A stretch of DNA of 64,000 bases, taken from assembly GCA_044370475.1 (NCBI GenBank), contig JBILVK010000001.1:62001-126000 (forward strand). Reading direction: 5' to 3'. Of this stretch, positions 25,536-35,173 are shown piece after piece. The position numbers and the translations under genes are program-made. The stretch is from B1 sp044370475 (GTDB taxonomy: Bacteria; Bacteroidota; Bacteroidia; UKL13-3). Within the stretch, counting starts at the first letter, position 1. Each line of letters begins with the position of its first letter. The notes beneath the pieces are model-generated. The model saw nothing but the letters and a program-made list of their open reading frames with translations, was not told the origin of the DNA and ran no database searches.

Positions 25536-28424
25536 TTAAGCTAATTCTTTGGCTAAGAATTTTGCAGTATGGCTTCGCTTCACTTTTATTAATTCTTCTG
25601 GCGTTCCAAAACCAATTAGCTCACCTCCATATTTACCTCCTTCTGGACCAATATCAATCACATGATCTGCCACTTTTATCATGTCCATATTATGCTCAAT
25701 CACCAGAACGGTATTCCCTTTTTCAACTAACTTTTGCAATACCTCTAACAACACTTTTACATCCTCAAAATGCAAGCCTGTTGTGGGCTCATCTAAAATA
25801 TAAAAAGTATTACCAGTATCTCTCTTACTTAACTCAGTTGCCAGTTTTACGCGTTGTGCCTCGCCACCACTTAAGGTAGTACTTTGCTGGCCCATTGTGA
25901 TATAACCTAATCCAACATCATTTAAGGCAAGAATTTTTCTTAGAATATGAGGGGTGTTTTCAAAGAAATGAACAGCTTCCTCAATAGGCATGTTCAATAC
26001 ATCATTTATGCTTTTTCCCTTAAACCTAACTTCTAATGTTTCCCTATTATACCGCTTGCCATTACATGATTCACACTTTACATAAACATCAGGCAAGAAA
26101 TTCATCTCAATGCTGCGCATGCCAGCACCTTGGCATGTTTCGCACCTTCCTCCTTTTACATTAAACGAGAATCTACCCGGCTTATAACCCCTAATTTTTG
26201 CCTCAGGCAAATTGGCAAACAAAGTTCTTATATCTCCAAAGACCTCTACATAAGTTGCAGGATTACTTCTAGGCGTTCTGCCAATAGGAGATTGATCTAT
26301 TTCTATCACCTTATCTACATGTTCTAATCCCTTGATAGATTGATATACCAGTGGCTTTTGGTGACTACCATAAAAATGTTGGCGTAAAATAGGGTATAAT
26401 GTTTCGTTGATGAGCGACGATTTTCCACTACCACTCACACCCGTAACACAAATAAAAGTCCCCAATGGAAAAGAAACATTGAGCTTCTTAAGATTGTTCC
26501 CCCCTGCCCCTTTAATTTCTAAAGTTAGTCCATTACCCTTTCTTCTTATGCTAGGAATTTCAATGCGTTTTGTTCCATTTAAATATTGAGCAGTGATAGA
26601 ATTACTTTTCAAAATATCACTCATAGTACCCATTGCCGCTATATGTCCACCATGCACACCCGCACCATAACCAATATCCAAAATATAATCACTCTCCTCC
26701 ATCATGTCTTTATCGTGCTCAACAACTATTACACTATTCCCTAAATCTCTTAGCGCTTTTAAAGAATCTATTAACCTGTTATTATCCCTTTGATGCAAAC
26801 CAATGCTTGGTTCATCTAAAATATACAAAACTCCCACCAATTGAGACCCAATTTGAGTAGCCAATCTAATCCTTTGAGCTTCGCCACCACTCAATGTTTT
26901 AGCAGGAGAGTTTAAGGTAAGATAATCTATTCCCACTCCTCTTAAAAACTCAATTCTACTTCTTATTTCCTTTAAAATTTCAGTAGCAATAATCTGTTGT
27001 TTTGCATCCAAATGTTTTTCAATCTGTTCGAACCAATCGCCCAATGCCCCAATCTCCATAGCAGCTAATTCGGCGATGTTTTTTTGGCCAATTCTATACT
27101 GCAAAGATTCCTTCTTAAGCCTTGCCCCTTGGCAATCTGGACAAATTTGAATCTCCATAAATTCCTCAGCCCATTTGTATATAGCATCATAACTTTTTTC
27201 GTGATAATGCTTAATGATAATTGGCACTAATCCTTCCCATTTACTACTATAATTTTGGGTATAACCACTGCTATACTGAAAAGGCACAACCAATGGTTCG
27301 TCAGAACCATGTAAAATAACATGTAAAGCTTCCTTTGATATTTTTTCAATAGGATCAGCAAACGAAAATTTATGCCTTTTAGCTAATTCTCTTAGTTGAA
27401 GAAATGTCCAATTATCTCTAGCCTCCCCAAGAGGAGCTAACGCACCCTTATTGATACTAAGCTTTGTATCAGGAATAATTGATTTCTCATCAATAATGCT
27501 CTTTAATCCTAAGCCATCACAAGACGGACAAGCTCCGTAAGGCGAATTAAAAGAGAATGTATTGGGTTGTGGTTCATCATAACTTATTCCACTAATAGGA
27601 TCCATTAAGAACTTACTATAATGGTATATTTTATCATCCTCATGGTCTAAAACCACCATGGTTCCTTTACCAATTTTTAGTGCGCTCTTTACACTTTCTG
27701 TAATTCTAAATCTAGCGCCTTTGCTCGTTTCTATCCTATCAATGATAACCTCTATGTCATGAATCTTATAACGGTCGGCCTGCATTTTGGGCGTTATCTC
27801 CACCACTGCACCATCTAACCTCACCTTGGTATATCCTTGTTTTCTTATCTGTTCAAACAACTCTCTATAATGCCCCTTTCTTCCTTTTACCAAAGGTGCC
27901 AAAATAGAAATTTTTCTTTGTTCAAATTTGCTAACCAGTGAACCAATAATTTGCTCTTCGGTAAACTTGACCATTTTCTCACCGCTCACAAAGCTATAGG
28001 CATCTGCTGCCCTAGCGTATAGCAACCTCAAGAAATCATAAATTTCTGTAATGGTTCCTACAGTAGACCGTGGATTCTTATTTACCGTTTTTTGCTCAAT
28101 AGCTATTACCGGCGAGAGTCCATTTATCTTATCTACATCTGGCCGTTCCATGTTGCCAATAAACTGTCTTGCATAGGCAGAAAAACTCTCCATATACCTC
28201 CGTTGTCCCTCAGCAAAAATAGTGTCAAAAGCCAAAGACGACTTACCACTTCCGCTCAATCCAGTAATGGTTACAAGCTTGTTCCTTGGTATAGTAACAT
28301 CAATATTCTTTAGGTTATGTTCTCTTGCACCTAATACTTCAATCACATCAGACTCGAAGAGTGCTAGCTCATTCAATCCCGATTCATTCTCTAAGTCGTT
28401 TTCCCTAACTTTAATTTCCGTCAT
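25536..28424 (-). CDS. uvrA: excinuclease ABC subunit UvrA
   Basis: A 962-residue UvrA, the damage-sensing ATPase of nucleotide excision repair. The first Walker A is GLSGSGKSSLAFD and the second is GVSGSGKSSLINE. The ABC signatures are LSGGEAQRIRLA and LSGGEAQRVKLA, each followed by a Walker B (YILDEPSIGLH and YILDEPTTGLH). Cys pairs for zinc are CPSCDGLG, CPDCQGAR, CETCQGAG and CESCNGKR. The length is usual for the family. It works with UvrB and UvrC, whose genes are not in the window. The gene follows a three-gene envelope operon after 82 bases, so it may share its transcript, or it may have its own promoter in that gap, where I see no clear box. Confidence 0.98.
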   Translation of the reverse strand: MTEIKVRENDLENESGLNELALFESDVIEVLGAREHNLKNIDVTIPRNKLVTITGLSGSGKSSLAFDTIFAEGQRRYMESFSAYARQFIGNMERPDVDKINGLSPVIAIEQKTVNKNPRSTVGTITEIYDFLRLLYARAADAYSFVSGEKMVKFTEEQIIGSLVSKFEQRKISILAPLVKGRKGHYRELFEQIRKQGYTKVRLDGAVVEITPKMQADRYKIHDIEVIIDRIETSKGARFRITESVKSALKIGKGTMVVLDHEDDKIYHYSKFLMDPISGISYDEPQPNTFSFNSPYGACPSCDGLGLKSIIDEKSIIPDTKLSINKGALAPLGEARDNWTFLQLRELAKRHKFSFADPIEKISKEALHVILHGSDEPLVVPFQYSSGYTQNYSSKWEGLVPIIIKHYHEKSYDAIYKWAEEFMEIQICPDCQGARLKKESLQYRIGQKNIAELAAMEIGALGDWFEQIEKHLDAKQQIIATEILKEIRSRIEFLRGVGIDYLTLNSPAKTLSGGEAQRIRLATQIGSQLVGVLYILDEPSIGLHQRDNNRLIDSLKALRDLGNSVIVVEHDKDMMEESDYILDIGYGAGVHGGHIAAMGTMSDILKSNSITAQYLNGTKRIEIPSIRRKGNGLTLEIKGAGGNNLKKLNVSFPLGTFICVTGVSGSGKSSLINETLYPILRQHFYGSHQKPLVYQSIKGLEHVDKVIEIDQSPIGRTPRSNPATYVEVFGDIRTLFANLPEAKIRGYKPGRFSFNVKGGRCETCQGAGMRSIEMNFLPDVYVKCESCNGKRYNRETLEVRFKGKSINDVLNMPIEEAVHFFENTPHILRKILALNDVGLGYITMGQQSTTLSGGEAQRVKLATELSKRDTGNTFYILDEPTTGLHFEDVKVLLEVLQKLVEKGNTVLVIEHNMDMIKVADHVIDIGPEGGKYGGELIGFGTPEELIKVKRSHTAKFLAKELA

Positions 28425-28506
28425 TTTTCTTACCCACTCCTAATAATATGTATAAAAGGTTTATTCCCTCTACGCTAAAAAATCTAATTCAATGAACTAC
28501 TTATTG

Positions 28507-29271
28507 CTAAATATAACCCTTCATTTGATAAACAACAAATCCTATCCATTCCTTAATTAAATAGGTCCAAATTTGCAATCCACCATAATTTGGCAATAAG
28601 GTATTTAGAACAGTGTCTTTGCTTCTAATACTTCTAATATCTGTGCTGTAGGCATCCACCAAGAATCCTTGCTTCTCAAAACAGGCCATAGCCCTTCGCA
28701 TATGAAACCCAGCAGTACATAATAGATACTTTTTTTGATTCCAATTGGCGTCCTTTTTTAACAACATTTTAGCAGTGAATGCCGCATTCTGGTAAGTATT
28801 GATTGATTTTGATTCAATGATTATACAAGAATCCGGTATCCCACATTTCACCAAAAATGCTTTCCCCAATTTTGCCTCAGGCTCATAATCGCCAAAAATT
28901 GTATCAGAGCCACCCGTGTAAATAATCTTTGGCGCAATGCCTCTTTTAAACAAATCAATGGCTTGTAACATCCTATCATTTCCATCACTAAAATTTGTCC
29001 TTTGCTGACCATTTACCGAATAATTAAGCACAAATCCTGAAGGAATAATAATGGCATCGTATTGATTTTTTTTACTAAGTGCTATAGGCTCCACTTCATA
29101 CCAAGCCATCATGCTTTGTGCAATCCAAGGGTTGGTAAAAAAAACCAATAGACCAAAACCCCAATACAAATAACTTTTTATCTTGGTGATAAAATAAATA
29201 AGTAGAAGAAGAATAATACTACTTACTGGCGCTACAAGTGCAAACAATACTTTGGAGAAAAAATAAAACAT
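28507..29271 (-). CDS. YdcF/ElyC-like DUF218 membrane protein
   Basis: A 254-residue protein. Two hydrophobic segments near the N-terminus (about 5-30 and 32-52) are followed by a DUF218 domain: YDAIIIPSGF, RMLQAIDLFKRGIAPKIIYTGG, EAKLGKAFLVKCGIPDSCI, then TYQNAAFTAKML and CTAGFHMRRAMACFEKQGF. DUF218 proteins such as ElyC and SanA act in the envelope, with roles in peptidoglycan or lipid-carrier metabolism in Enterobacteria. The gene begins 5 bases after the DUF6427 gene and ends the operon. The fold assignment is firm; the role is inferred from the family. Confidence 0.87.
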   Translation of the reverse strand: MFYFFSKVLFALVAPVSSIILLLLIYFITKIKSYLYWGFGLLVFFTNPWIAQSMMAWYEVEPIALSKKNQYDAIIIPSGFVLNYSVNGQQRTNFSDGNDRMLQAIDLFKRGIAPKIIYTGGSDTIFGDYEPEAKLGKAFLVKCGIPDSCIIIESKSINTYQNAAFTAKMLLKKDANWNQKKYLLCTAGFHMRRAMACFEKQGFLVDAYSTDIRSIRSKDTVLNTLLPNYGGLQIWTYLIKEWIGFVVYQMKGYI

Positions 29272-29276
29272 TGAGC

Positions 29277-30263
29277 TTAATGATTAAAATATTGATAATA
29301 ACATATGCAGGTAATCATTGCAAAAAACAGCAGGTCCTTAAAGATTTTTCGTTTCGACCTTATAAAATAATTTGCCATAATCATTGCTAGAGTTGCACTC
29401 ATAAAGTTTAGGCCAAAAACATAACCTTGATTTTCGGCAAAGATGGAAATGATTCCAAACAAGAGCATCACCAAAATAATCAGTTGAATCCGTCTTGTTT
29501 TTACCTTGTTCCTTAAAAAATTAAGTTGAAGTTCAATGGTTGAAAAAACGAAAACAGGGATAATAATGAGCCAAATTGCCCCTGCTACAAAGGTAATACC
29601 TATAGGGTTAAAATAACTCTTTGTTAGTGTGTTTTCAATAGACTGAATAAACTCTTTTAAGTGATCGAAAACAAAAAATCCAACACCTAAAAAATACAAG
29701 GGCAATAAAATTCCAAAAATAGCAACTAACCAAAAACGAAGGTTAAATGCAGTCATGTACAAAACGCTTATTAGGATAAATGGAAGGTAAATAATTAAGT
29801 CGTAATTAAACAACAACCCTAATCCAAGTAAGATTCCTGCGTCAAATACCAATAGCAATGGCCTTGGCGATTCGTATAAGTAACATAACCTATTTAACAA
29901 AAGAATAATAAAGGTATTGGCAAGTAATTGTGGTGTTAATTGCAGCTGTTCTGGGTAGATGCTATTGAGTAAAATAAAAAACAAGCCTGGTAGCAAACTT
30001 CCTTTATAAATAATGTCGTGTTCACTGCTGATATAATTAACCAATAAAGCCTGTAAAAAAATAAGAATAGTGGCAATTACTGCATTCTGATACGGAAACA
30101 ATTGATGATTCTTTAACCAATCAAAAATAAGTGCCGAAAACGGTGTGTTTAAAATAGGTTCAACAGGAGCAGGTACAAAAAATATTGCAAGCCTAACTAG
30201 TACGGTAAAAAGAACCAGTCCAGCAATAGAAAAAATCGTGTTCGACCTAAATATATCTAACAA
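29277..30263 (-). CDS. polytopic membrane protein, DUF6427-like
   Basis: A 328-residue integral membrane protein with about nine or ten hydrophobic segments and no clear soluble domain. It fits the DUF6427 family of Bacteroidota by length, topology and N-terminal form (IFRSNTIFSIAGLVLFTVLV), but I cannot confirm that without a search. The start is TTG at 30263: a stop lies three codons upstream (30270-30272) and there is no ATG before the first membrane segment. The gene sits 10 bases after the 489-residue secreted protein gene and 5 bases before the DUF218 gene, so these three form an operon. The function is unknown. Confidence 0.75.
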   Translation of the reverse strand: MLDIFRSNTIFSIAGLVLFTVLVRLAIFFVPAPVEPILNTPFSALIFDWLKNHQLFPYQNAVIATILIFLQALLVNYISSEHDIIYKGSLLPGLFFILLNSIYPEQLQLTPQLLANTFIILLLNRLCYLYESPRPLLLVFDAGILLGLGLLFNYDLIIYLPFILISVLYMTAFNLRFWLVAIFGILLPLYFLGVGFFVFDHLKEFIQSIENTLTKSYFNPIGITFVAGAIWLIIIPVFVFSTIELQLNFLRNKVKTRRIQLIILVMLLFGIISIFAENQGYVFGLNFMSATLAMIMANYFIRSKRKIFKDLLFFAMITCICYYQYFNH

Positions 30264-30273
30264 AACAAACTAA

Positions 30274-31743
30274 TTAAAATGTTATTCGAATTAATGTAAA
30301 TTGTTTGTCTCTTATGGTAGCACCAATAAAACTGTTTGGCCCAGTTTGTTTGCAATCGCTGGGAACAAGTGCCACGCTAAAATTACTAGACTTTACAGCA
30401 ATTTTCTCGTCGGATTTCCCAAGGTAACTTACCATGTGCGACATAATATTTCCGTCTTTGTCTAATTCAGAATTATAGAGCACAAAGATATTGTCTTGGG
30501 TTGGCAGCGTATAAATCCCTGAGGTATATCCTCCGTCTCCAATAGAACTTTGTCTTTTCCTTAGTAAATCTCCAAAATGAATACTCCCATCCTTGTTTAT
30601 TGAAAACAAGGCTACATCATCGTAATTATAGGTTATTCTAACCCCTTCTTGTGGAATATTGTTCATGTAGTAATTAAACCTTTGCTCAATTCTGGTGTAT
30701 TTTTCTGCTACTAAAAAAACACCCCCATCACTCCTAGGAACAATCTTTCTAATATAATAGTTCTTGAGATTTGGATATTTTTTTTCAATTTTACCTCCTG
30801 TAACCTGCTGCAAAATCTCCACATCAATGGGCGCAGCAAACTTTTCTTCTGTACTACGTTTTGAGATACTAAAGCGCTCCATAAAATAACCATTTACAAG
30901 ATCTTTTCCTTTCTCAGAATAGAAACCCAAAACAGAAACCGTCTGATTAAAATTGTTGATGGCCATCCCTAACTCTTCTATAAAAATATGCTCATTCCCT
31001 AACTGATAAGCGAGCATTTTATCCTCCATTGGATAAAATGAATACATAAAGAAATCCCTATTATCAAGTTGTTTATCAGCCTCCTTGGCAGGAAAATCAA
31101 TGAGCACAAATGCATTTCCTTTGTTATCAGATTCAAAGTTTGTAATAAATACATCTTCTGGAGCCTCATTCAAGGTAAACTGCTTTCCAAACTGTTGTTG
31201 CAGCATCTCATTATATCCATATAAATTGAGCTTACACTCGCCTGTACCAGCACTTTTACTCACAAACAACACCAAAACCTTCATTTTATCTGCAGAGGTT
31301 TTGATTTGAATCTTCCTTTTCTCCAAAAACTGTGAAGAAGGTAAACTGCATATCACATTGGGTATGCCTACGGGTTTTAAATTGGCATCCACTTTCTGAA
31401 CCAATAAATCGATGCTAGATGTTTGTGTATTTTTTGCACTGATAAAAATATACAACTCATTGTTTACCAAAAGTACTCTCTCGATATTACCATTGATAGC
31501 AACTGGTGCCGGAACACTCGCCTCTAACGACAAATTTGCCTTGTACTTTTCTACTATCACCTCCCTGGAGAAATCAGGTGATTTACATCTTAGTAAATAT
31601 ATCCCATTGGGCGTTTCTCCAACTATCTGACTGTATTGCGTTTTTTGCTTAATTTTTTGCGCATTTCCCCATTCCACATTTTGTGCAAACGAAATGTAGT
31701 GACTTAATAAAAGGAAACAACTGAAAAAACAACGAAATGCCAT
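30274..31743 (-). CDS. secreted protein of unknown function, beta-propeller-like
   Basis: A 489-residue protein that I do not recognise. The signal peptide is MAFRCFFSCFLLLSHYISFA; the longer reading frame to 31821 adds 26 residues before it and overlaps the hflX promoter, so I reject that start. The mature part is soluble and beta-rich, with repeated strand pairs such as GIYLLRCKSPDFS, VLLVNNELYIFISAKN, GNAFVLIDFPAK and GGVFLVAEKY, which suggests a propeller. No Cys pattern or enzyme motif is visible. It heads the operon with the DUF6427-like and DUF218 genes. A divergent -7 element lies at 31769-31776. Confidence 0.75.
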   Translation of the reverse strand: MAFRCFFSCFLLLSHYISFAQNVEWGNAQKIKQKTQYSQIVGETPNGIYLLRCKSPDFSREVIVEKYKANLSLEASVPAPVAINGNIERVLLVNNELYIFISAKNTQTSSIDLLVQKVDANLKPVGIPNVICSLPSSQFLEKRKIQIKTSADKMKVLVLFVSKSAGTGECKLNLYGYNEMLQQQFGKQFTLNEAPEDVFITNFESDNKGNAFVLIDFPAKEADKQLDNRDFFMYSFYPMEDKMLAYQLGNEHIFIEELGMAINNFNQTVSVLGFYSEKGKDLVNGYFMERFSISKRSTEEKFAAPIDVEILQQVTGGKIEKKYPNLKNYYIRKIVPRSDGGVFLVAEKYTRIEQRFNYYMNNIPQEGVRITYNYDDVALFSINKDGSIHFGDLLRKRQSSIGDGGYTSGIYTLPTQDNIFVLYNSELDKDGNIMSHMVSYLGKSDEKIAVKSSNFSVALVPSDCKQTGPNSFIGATIRDKQFTLIRITF

Positions 31744-31768
31744 TAATTTGTAAACTAATTCAAAAAAG

Positions 31769-31776
31769 CGAAGATA
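31769..31776 (-). promoter_or_regulatory. Bacteroidota-type -7 element (TTCG variant) for the envelope operon
   Basis: TATCTTCG on the minus strand matches TAnnTTCG, 25 bases before the ATG at 31743. It is only 12 bases from the divergent hflX -7 box, so the two promoters interlock. Confidence 0.4.
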
Positions 31777-31788
31777 CTTTTTCCAAGC

Positions 31789-31796
31789 TATTTTTG
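31789..31796 (+). promoter_or_regulatory. Bacteroidota-type -7 element for hflX
   Basis: TATTTTTG matches TAnnTTTG, 12 bases before the hflX ATG. It implies a leader of only a few bases. Confidence 0.45.
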
Positions 31797-31808
31797 GGAG
31801 AAAATTAA

Positions 31809-32996
31809 ATGGGCAAAACAAAATTATTTGATACCGTAAAAAAACAAGAGGAAGCTGTGATTGTTGGGGTAATTAATCACCTACAGAGATTAGAGCAAGC
31901 CGAAGAATATTTAGATGAACTCGAATTTCTGGCACATACTGCAGGTGCTTTGGTAAAAAAACGTTTCTTGCAAAAGTTAAATTATGCCAATCCAAAAACC
32001 TTTATTGGAGAAGGAAAATTGCAGGAAATTTCTGATTACGTAGTTGAGAACGAAATTGAAATAGTGATTTTTGATGACGAATTGAGCCCCTCTCAGCTTA
32101 GAAATTTAGAAAACACCCTAAAATGTAAAATATTGGATCGAAGCAATTTGATTCTCGATATTTTTGCCAGCAGGGCTAAAAGTGCCCAAGCAAAATACCA
32201 AGTTGAGCTTGCCCAAACCCAATATCTTCTCCCAAGATTAACAAGGATGTGGACCCATTTAAGTAAGCACAAAGGCGGAATTGGAATGAAAGGTCCGGGA
32301 GAAACGGAAATCGAAACCGACAGAAGGATTCTAAGGAACAAAGTGATCAAACTCAAGGAACGTCTTGATGTAATTGACAAGCAAGCCACAACCCAAAGGA
32401 GAAATAGGGATATGAAAACGAGGGTTGCATTGGTTGGGTATACCAATGTAGGCAAATCAACTATCATGAATATTCTTGCAAAAAGTGAAGTGTTTGCAGA
32501 AAATAAACTATTTGCCACTTTAGACAGTACGGTGCGGAAAGTGGAATGGCCTGAGGCCTCCTTTCTTTTAACCGATACCGTTGGGTTTATCAGAAAACTA
32601 CCTCACCAATTGGTAGAATGCTTTAAATCTACTTTGGATGAAATTAGAGAAGCAGATATCCTTTTGCACATTGTAGATGTAAGTCACCCAACGTTTGAAA
32701 ATCAAATTCACGTGGTAAACGAAACATTAAAAGAAATAGGTGCGCTTAATAAAACGGTGATTCTGGTATTCAACAAAATTGACAGCTTAAAGGAACCATT
32801 TATCTTAGAGGATGAAACTATTGAAAACAAGGATACTTACTTTCAACTGTTAAAGCAATCTTGGATGGCCAAAGAAAACAACCCTGCGATTTTTATTTCT
32901 GCCTCAAAGAAAATGAATATAGAAGAGCTCAAAACAAGCCTTATTGCTGCTGTTGTGAATCACCAAAAAACCTTCAAAAAAGCGAGCACTAACTAA
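31809..32996 (+). CDS. hflX: ribosome-associated GTPase HflX
   Basis: A 395-residue HflX-family GTPase, which binds the 50S subunit and splits stalled ribosomes under stress. The N-terminal HflX domain has FIGEGKLQEI, VIFDDELSPSQLRNLE and ILDRSNLILDIFA; a linker with KGGIGMKGPGETEIETDRR is characteristic. The G domain has G1 GYTNVGKST (near residue 210), G3 DTVGF, and G4 NKID. The length is standard. It is divergent from the envelope operon. Its stop lies 23 bases from the end of the convergent NTF2-like gene. Its -7 box lies close to the start. Confidence 0.96.
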   Translation: MGKTKLFDTVKKQEEAVIVGVINHLQRLEQAEEYLDELEFLAHTAGALVKKRFLQKLNYANPKTFIGEGKLQEISDYVVENEIEIVIFDDELSPSQLRNLENTLKCKILDRSNLILDIFASRAKSAQAKYQVELAQTQYLLPRLTRMWTHLSKHKGGIGMKGPGETEIETDRRILRNKVIKLKERLDVIDKQATTQRRNRDMKTRVALVGYTNVGKSTIMNILAKSEVFAENKLFATLDSTVRKVEWPEASFLLTDTVGFIRKLPHQLVECFKSTLDEIREADILLHIVDVSHPTFENQIHVVNETLKEIGALNKTVILVFNKIDSLKEPFILEDETIENKDTYFQLLKQSWMAKENNPAIFISASKKMNIEELKTSLIAAVVNHQKTFKKASTN

Positions 32997-33019
32997 ACTC
33001 AGATATAATTTTTTCTGAA

Positions 33020-33859
33020 TTATTTAATTGGTTCGAACCGAATGCATTGATTCTTATACATGCTTTTGGCTAGGATGAGGGTAATAACCTCATTTTGGTT
33101 CATTGCTTTGCCCACAATTGAAGCATCTTGCTGACCATCAATTTTTGCTGTATAAACCATGTTTTCTTTCCATGTATAAAAGTTTGAACCAAAGGTGACA
33201 ATTGAAATTGCACCCTCTCCTTTGAAACTAATTTGATGCTCATCTGTCTCAAAACTAGTTCCATTTGGGTACATCACTTTTGCAGAATACATATCGCTTC
33301 TATCGGCAACTGTTCTGGTAATTTTGCAAGGGCAAACACCAATTGTTTGGTTTTCTGTTACCCTGTCTGTGGTCATATTAGCAATTTTCCACTCTCCATT
33401 TTCTTTAACAATGGAATGGCTGGTATATGCATAACCTTCTGAAACAACTGTAGTATCTTGTTTGTATTTAACTTTAATTATGGCCGAAATATTTGCAAGG
33501 TTACCAATGGCTTTTTCGAAAGTAACTTTAATGATTGACCTTTCGGCGTAGAGATTTAAGTCTTTTGTGGCTTTTAAATCTCTTAAATACTCGTCTGAAT
33601 TCCATTTTACATTACTCACTTTGCCGCTCACATTTTCTGAATTTCTGATAAAGAAAAAACCTGGGCTCATGTATTTTGTAACTTGATCTAAATTGGGAGA
33701 TTTAGATAAAAAATAGCTGTTAATATTGGTATAAAATGCCTGTAATGTTTCTGTATGTGTTAATGGGCTGGCTTGATTTGTGGCGGCAGCTTGTTTTTGG
33801 GCAAATGCCCCAAAGCCTATTACAGTGAAAAGTACTGCTTGTAAAAATTTATTTTTCAT
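33020..33859 (-). CDS. secreted NTF2-like protein of unknown function
   Basis: A 279-residue exported protein. A signal peptide ends in IGFGAFAQ. Residues about 35-160 resemble an NTF2/SnoaL-like cone: LQAFYTNINSYFLSKSPNLD, then KYMSPGFFFIR, ISAIIKVKYKQD and SHSIVKENGEWKIANMTTD, the usual last strand. The rest (VCPCKITRTVADRSDMY to the end) is a second beta domain without a match. The Cys pair CPC is unusual for an exported protein and may form a disulfide or bind metal. A GGTTCGAACC motif lies in the last codons (33030-33039). No partner gene suggests its role. Confidence 0.7.
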   Translation of the reverse strand: MKNKFLQAVLFTVIGFGAFAQKQAAATNQASPLTHTETLQAFYTNINSYFLSKSPNLDQVTKYMSPGFFFIRNSENVSGKVSNVKWNSDEYLRDLKATKDLNLYAERSIIKVTFEKAIGNLANISAIIKVKYKQDTTVVSEGYAYTSHSIVKENGEWKIANMTTDRVTENQTIGVCPCKITRTVADRSDMYSAKVMYPNGTSFETDEHQISFKGEGAISIVTFGSNFYTWKENMVYTAKIDGQQDASIVGKAMNQNEVITLILAKSMYKNQCIRFEPIK

Positions 33860-33952
33860 GGAAATTATGGTTTAATTCTGAGCGTAATATGCATATTTGA
33901 GACCTAAAATCAAAATTTGTCAAATATTTTAACAGAAACTTATTCATGTATA

Positions 33953-33983
33953 TTGGGTGAAGTGGCATAAATATTTATTTTCG
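33953..33983 (+). promoter_or_regulatory. promoter of the glycan locus
   Basis: TTG at 33953-33955, a 20-base spacer, and TATTTTCG at 33976-33983, 13 bases before the ATG at 33997. This is the best spaced Bacteroidota-type promoter in the window. Confidence 0.5.
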
Positions 33984-33996
33984 CAACTAACTAAAT

Positions 33997-35163
33997 ATGA
34001 ATACCCAAGGCAATAATATAGAACTCAGTGTAGTAATGCCCTGTTTAAACGAGGCTGAAACCATAGAAACCTGCATCAAAAAAGCTTTTTCCTGGATGGA
34101 AAAAAATGGTGTAAATGGCGAGGTGGTTATTGGCGACAATGGCAGCACCGACGGATCCCAACAAATGGCAGAACGCCTAGGAGCCAGGGTTATAGCGGTT
34201 CCTAGAAAAGGTTATGGAAGTGCACTCATGGGTGCCATAGAAGCTTCCAAAGGGAAATATGTAATCATGGGAGATAGCGACGATAGCTACGACTTTAGTG
34301 AGCTTGGCCTTTTTATCAAAGAACTCAGATTGGGTAAAGATTTGGTAATGGGAAATCGCTTTTTAGGCGGAATTGGAGCAGGAGCAATGCCATTTTTGCA
34401 TAGATATCTCGGAAATCCAGTATTATCTTTTATCGGAAGGCTGTTTTTTAAATGTCCAGTTGGCGATTTTCATTGCGGATTAAGAGGATTTAGGCAAGAC
34501 ATAGTGAGTTTGCTCGACCTAAAAACTACTGGGATGGAATTTGCGAGTGAAATGGTGGTTAAAGCAACCATTTTTAAACTTGATATTACAGAAGTACCAA
34601 CTACTTTAAGAAAAGACGGCAGATCAAGACCTCCACACTTGCGCACTTGGAGAGATGGTTGGCGACATTTAAGATTTTTATTGATTTATAGTCCGAGATG
34701 GTTATTTCTTTATCCAGGATTATTTTTAATGGTACTGGGCATTGTAATGAGTGCGCTCATTGTTCAAGGTCCGGTTGACATGTTTAACCAAGTATATTTC
34801 GACACCAATACTTTACTTTATGCAGGGGCATTTATCATTGTAGGATACCAAGCTGTTAGTTTTGGGGTTTTTACAAGGTCATATGCCGTTCAAGTTGGAT
34901 TTTTACCAGAGAAAGACGCATTAACCAAAGCCACACAAATAGTATCTATGGAGCTTGGTCTAATCATTGGGCTATTGATTTTATTTGCTGGAATGGGTGG
35001 AACATTTTACTCTTTATACGTTTGGGAAGAAAGTAATTTTGGACAACTAAATTACTCCAAAATTTTACGTATTGTTATTCCAAGCGTGGTGGCAATTATT
35101 CTAGGCGCGCAAACAATATTATCTAGTTTCTTTCTGAGTGTATTAAGTGTAAATAAAAAATAA
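33997..35163 (+). CDS. GT2 glycosyltransferase, polyprenyl-phosphate type
   Basis: A 388-residue family 2 glycosyltransferase of the dolichol/polyprenyl-phosphate mannose or glucose synthase type. The nucleotide-sugar core has VVMPCLNEAETIE, VVIGDNGSTDGS, MGDSDDSYDF (the acidic metal-binding site) and GDFHCGLRGFRQD. Three C-terminal hydrophobic segments (about 232-255, 268-290 and 315-340) anchor it. Such enzymes charge a lipid carrier with a sugar on the cytoplasmic side, for use by a GT-C transferase outside. A GT-C-like protein is encoded two genes downstream, which fits that division of labour. The sugar cannot be told from the sequence. Confidence 0.88.
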   Translation: MNTQGNNIELSVVMPCLNEAETIETCIKKAFSWMEKNGVNGEVVIGDNGSTDGSQQMAERLGARVIAVPRKGYGSALMGAIEASKGKYVIMGDSDDSYDFSELGLFIKELRLGKDLVMGNRFLGGIGAGAMPFLHRYLGNPVLSFIGRLFFKCPVGDFHCGLRGFRQDIVSLLDLKTTGMEFASEMVVKATIFKLDITEVPTTLRKDGRSRPPHLRTWRDGWRHLRFLLIYSPRWLFLYPGLFLMVLGIVMSALIVQGPVDMFNQVYFDTNTLLYAGAFIIVGYQAVSFGVFTRSYAVQVGFLPEKDALTKATQIVSMELGLIIGLLILFAGMGGTFYSLYVWEESNFGQLNYSKILRIVIPSVVAIILGAQTILSSFFLSVLSVNKK

Positions 35164-35173
35164 GAGGATTGGC

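Noticed and set aside
31744..31821. Longer N-terminus of the 489-residue secreted protein
   Set aside because: It would bury the signal peptide and run across the divergent hflX promoter.
33030..33039. GGTTCGAACC looks like the T-arm of a tRNA (also at 56854 and 57738)
   Set aside because: No acceptor, D or anticodon arms can be folded around any copy, and all three lie inside well-supported coding frames.
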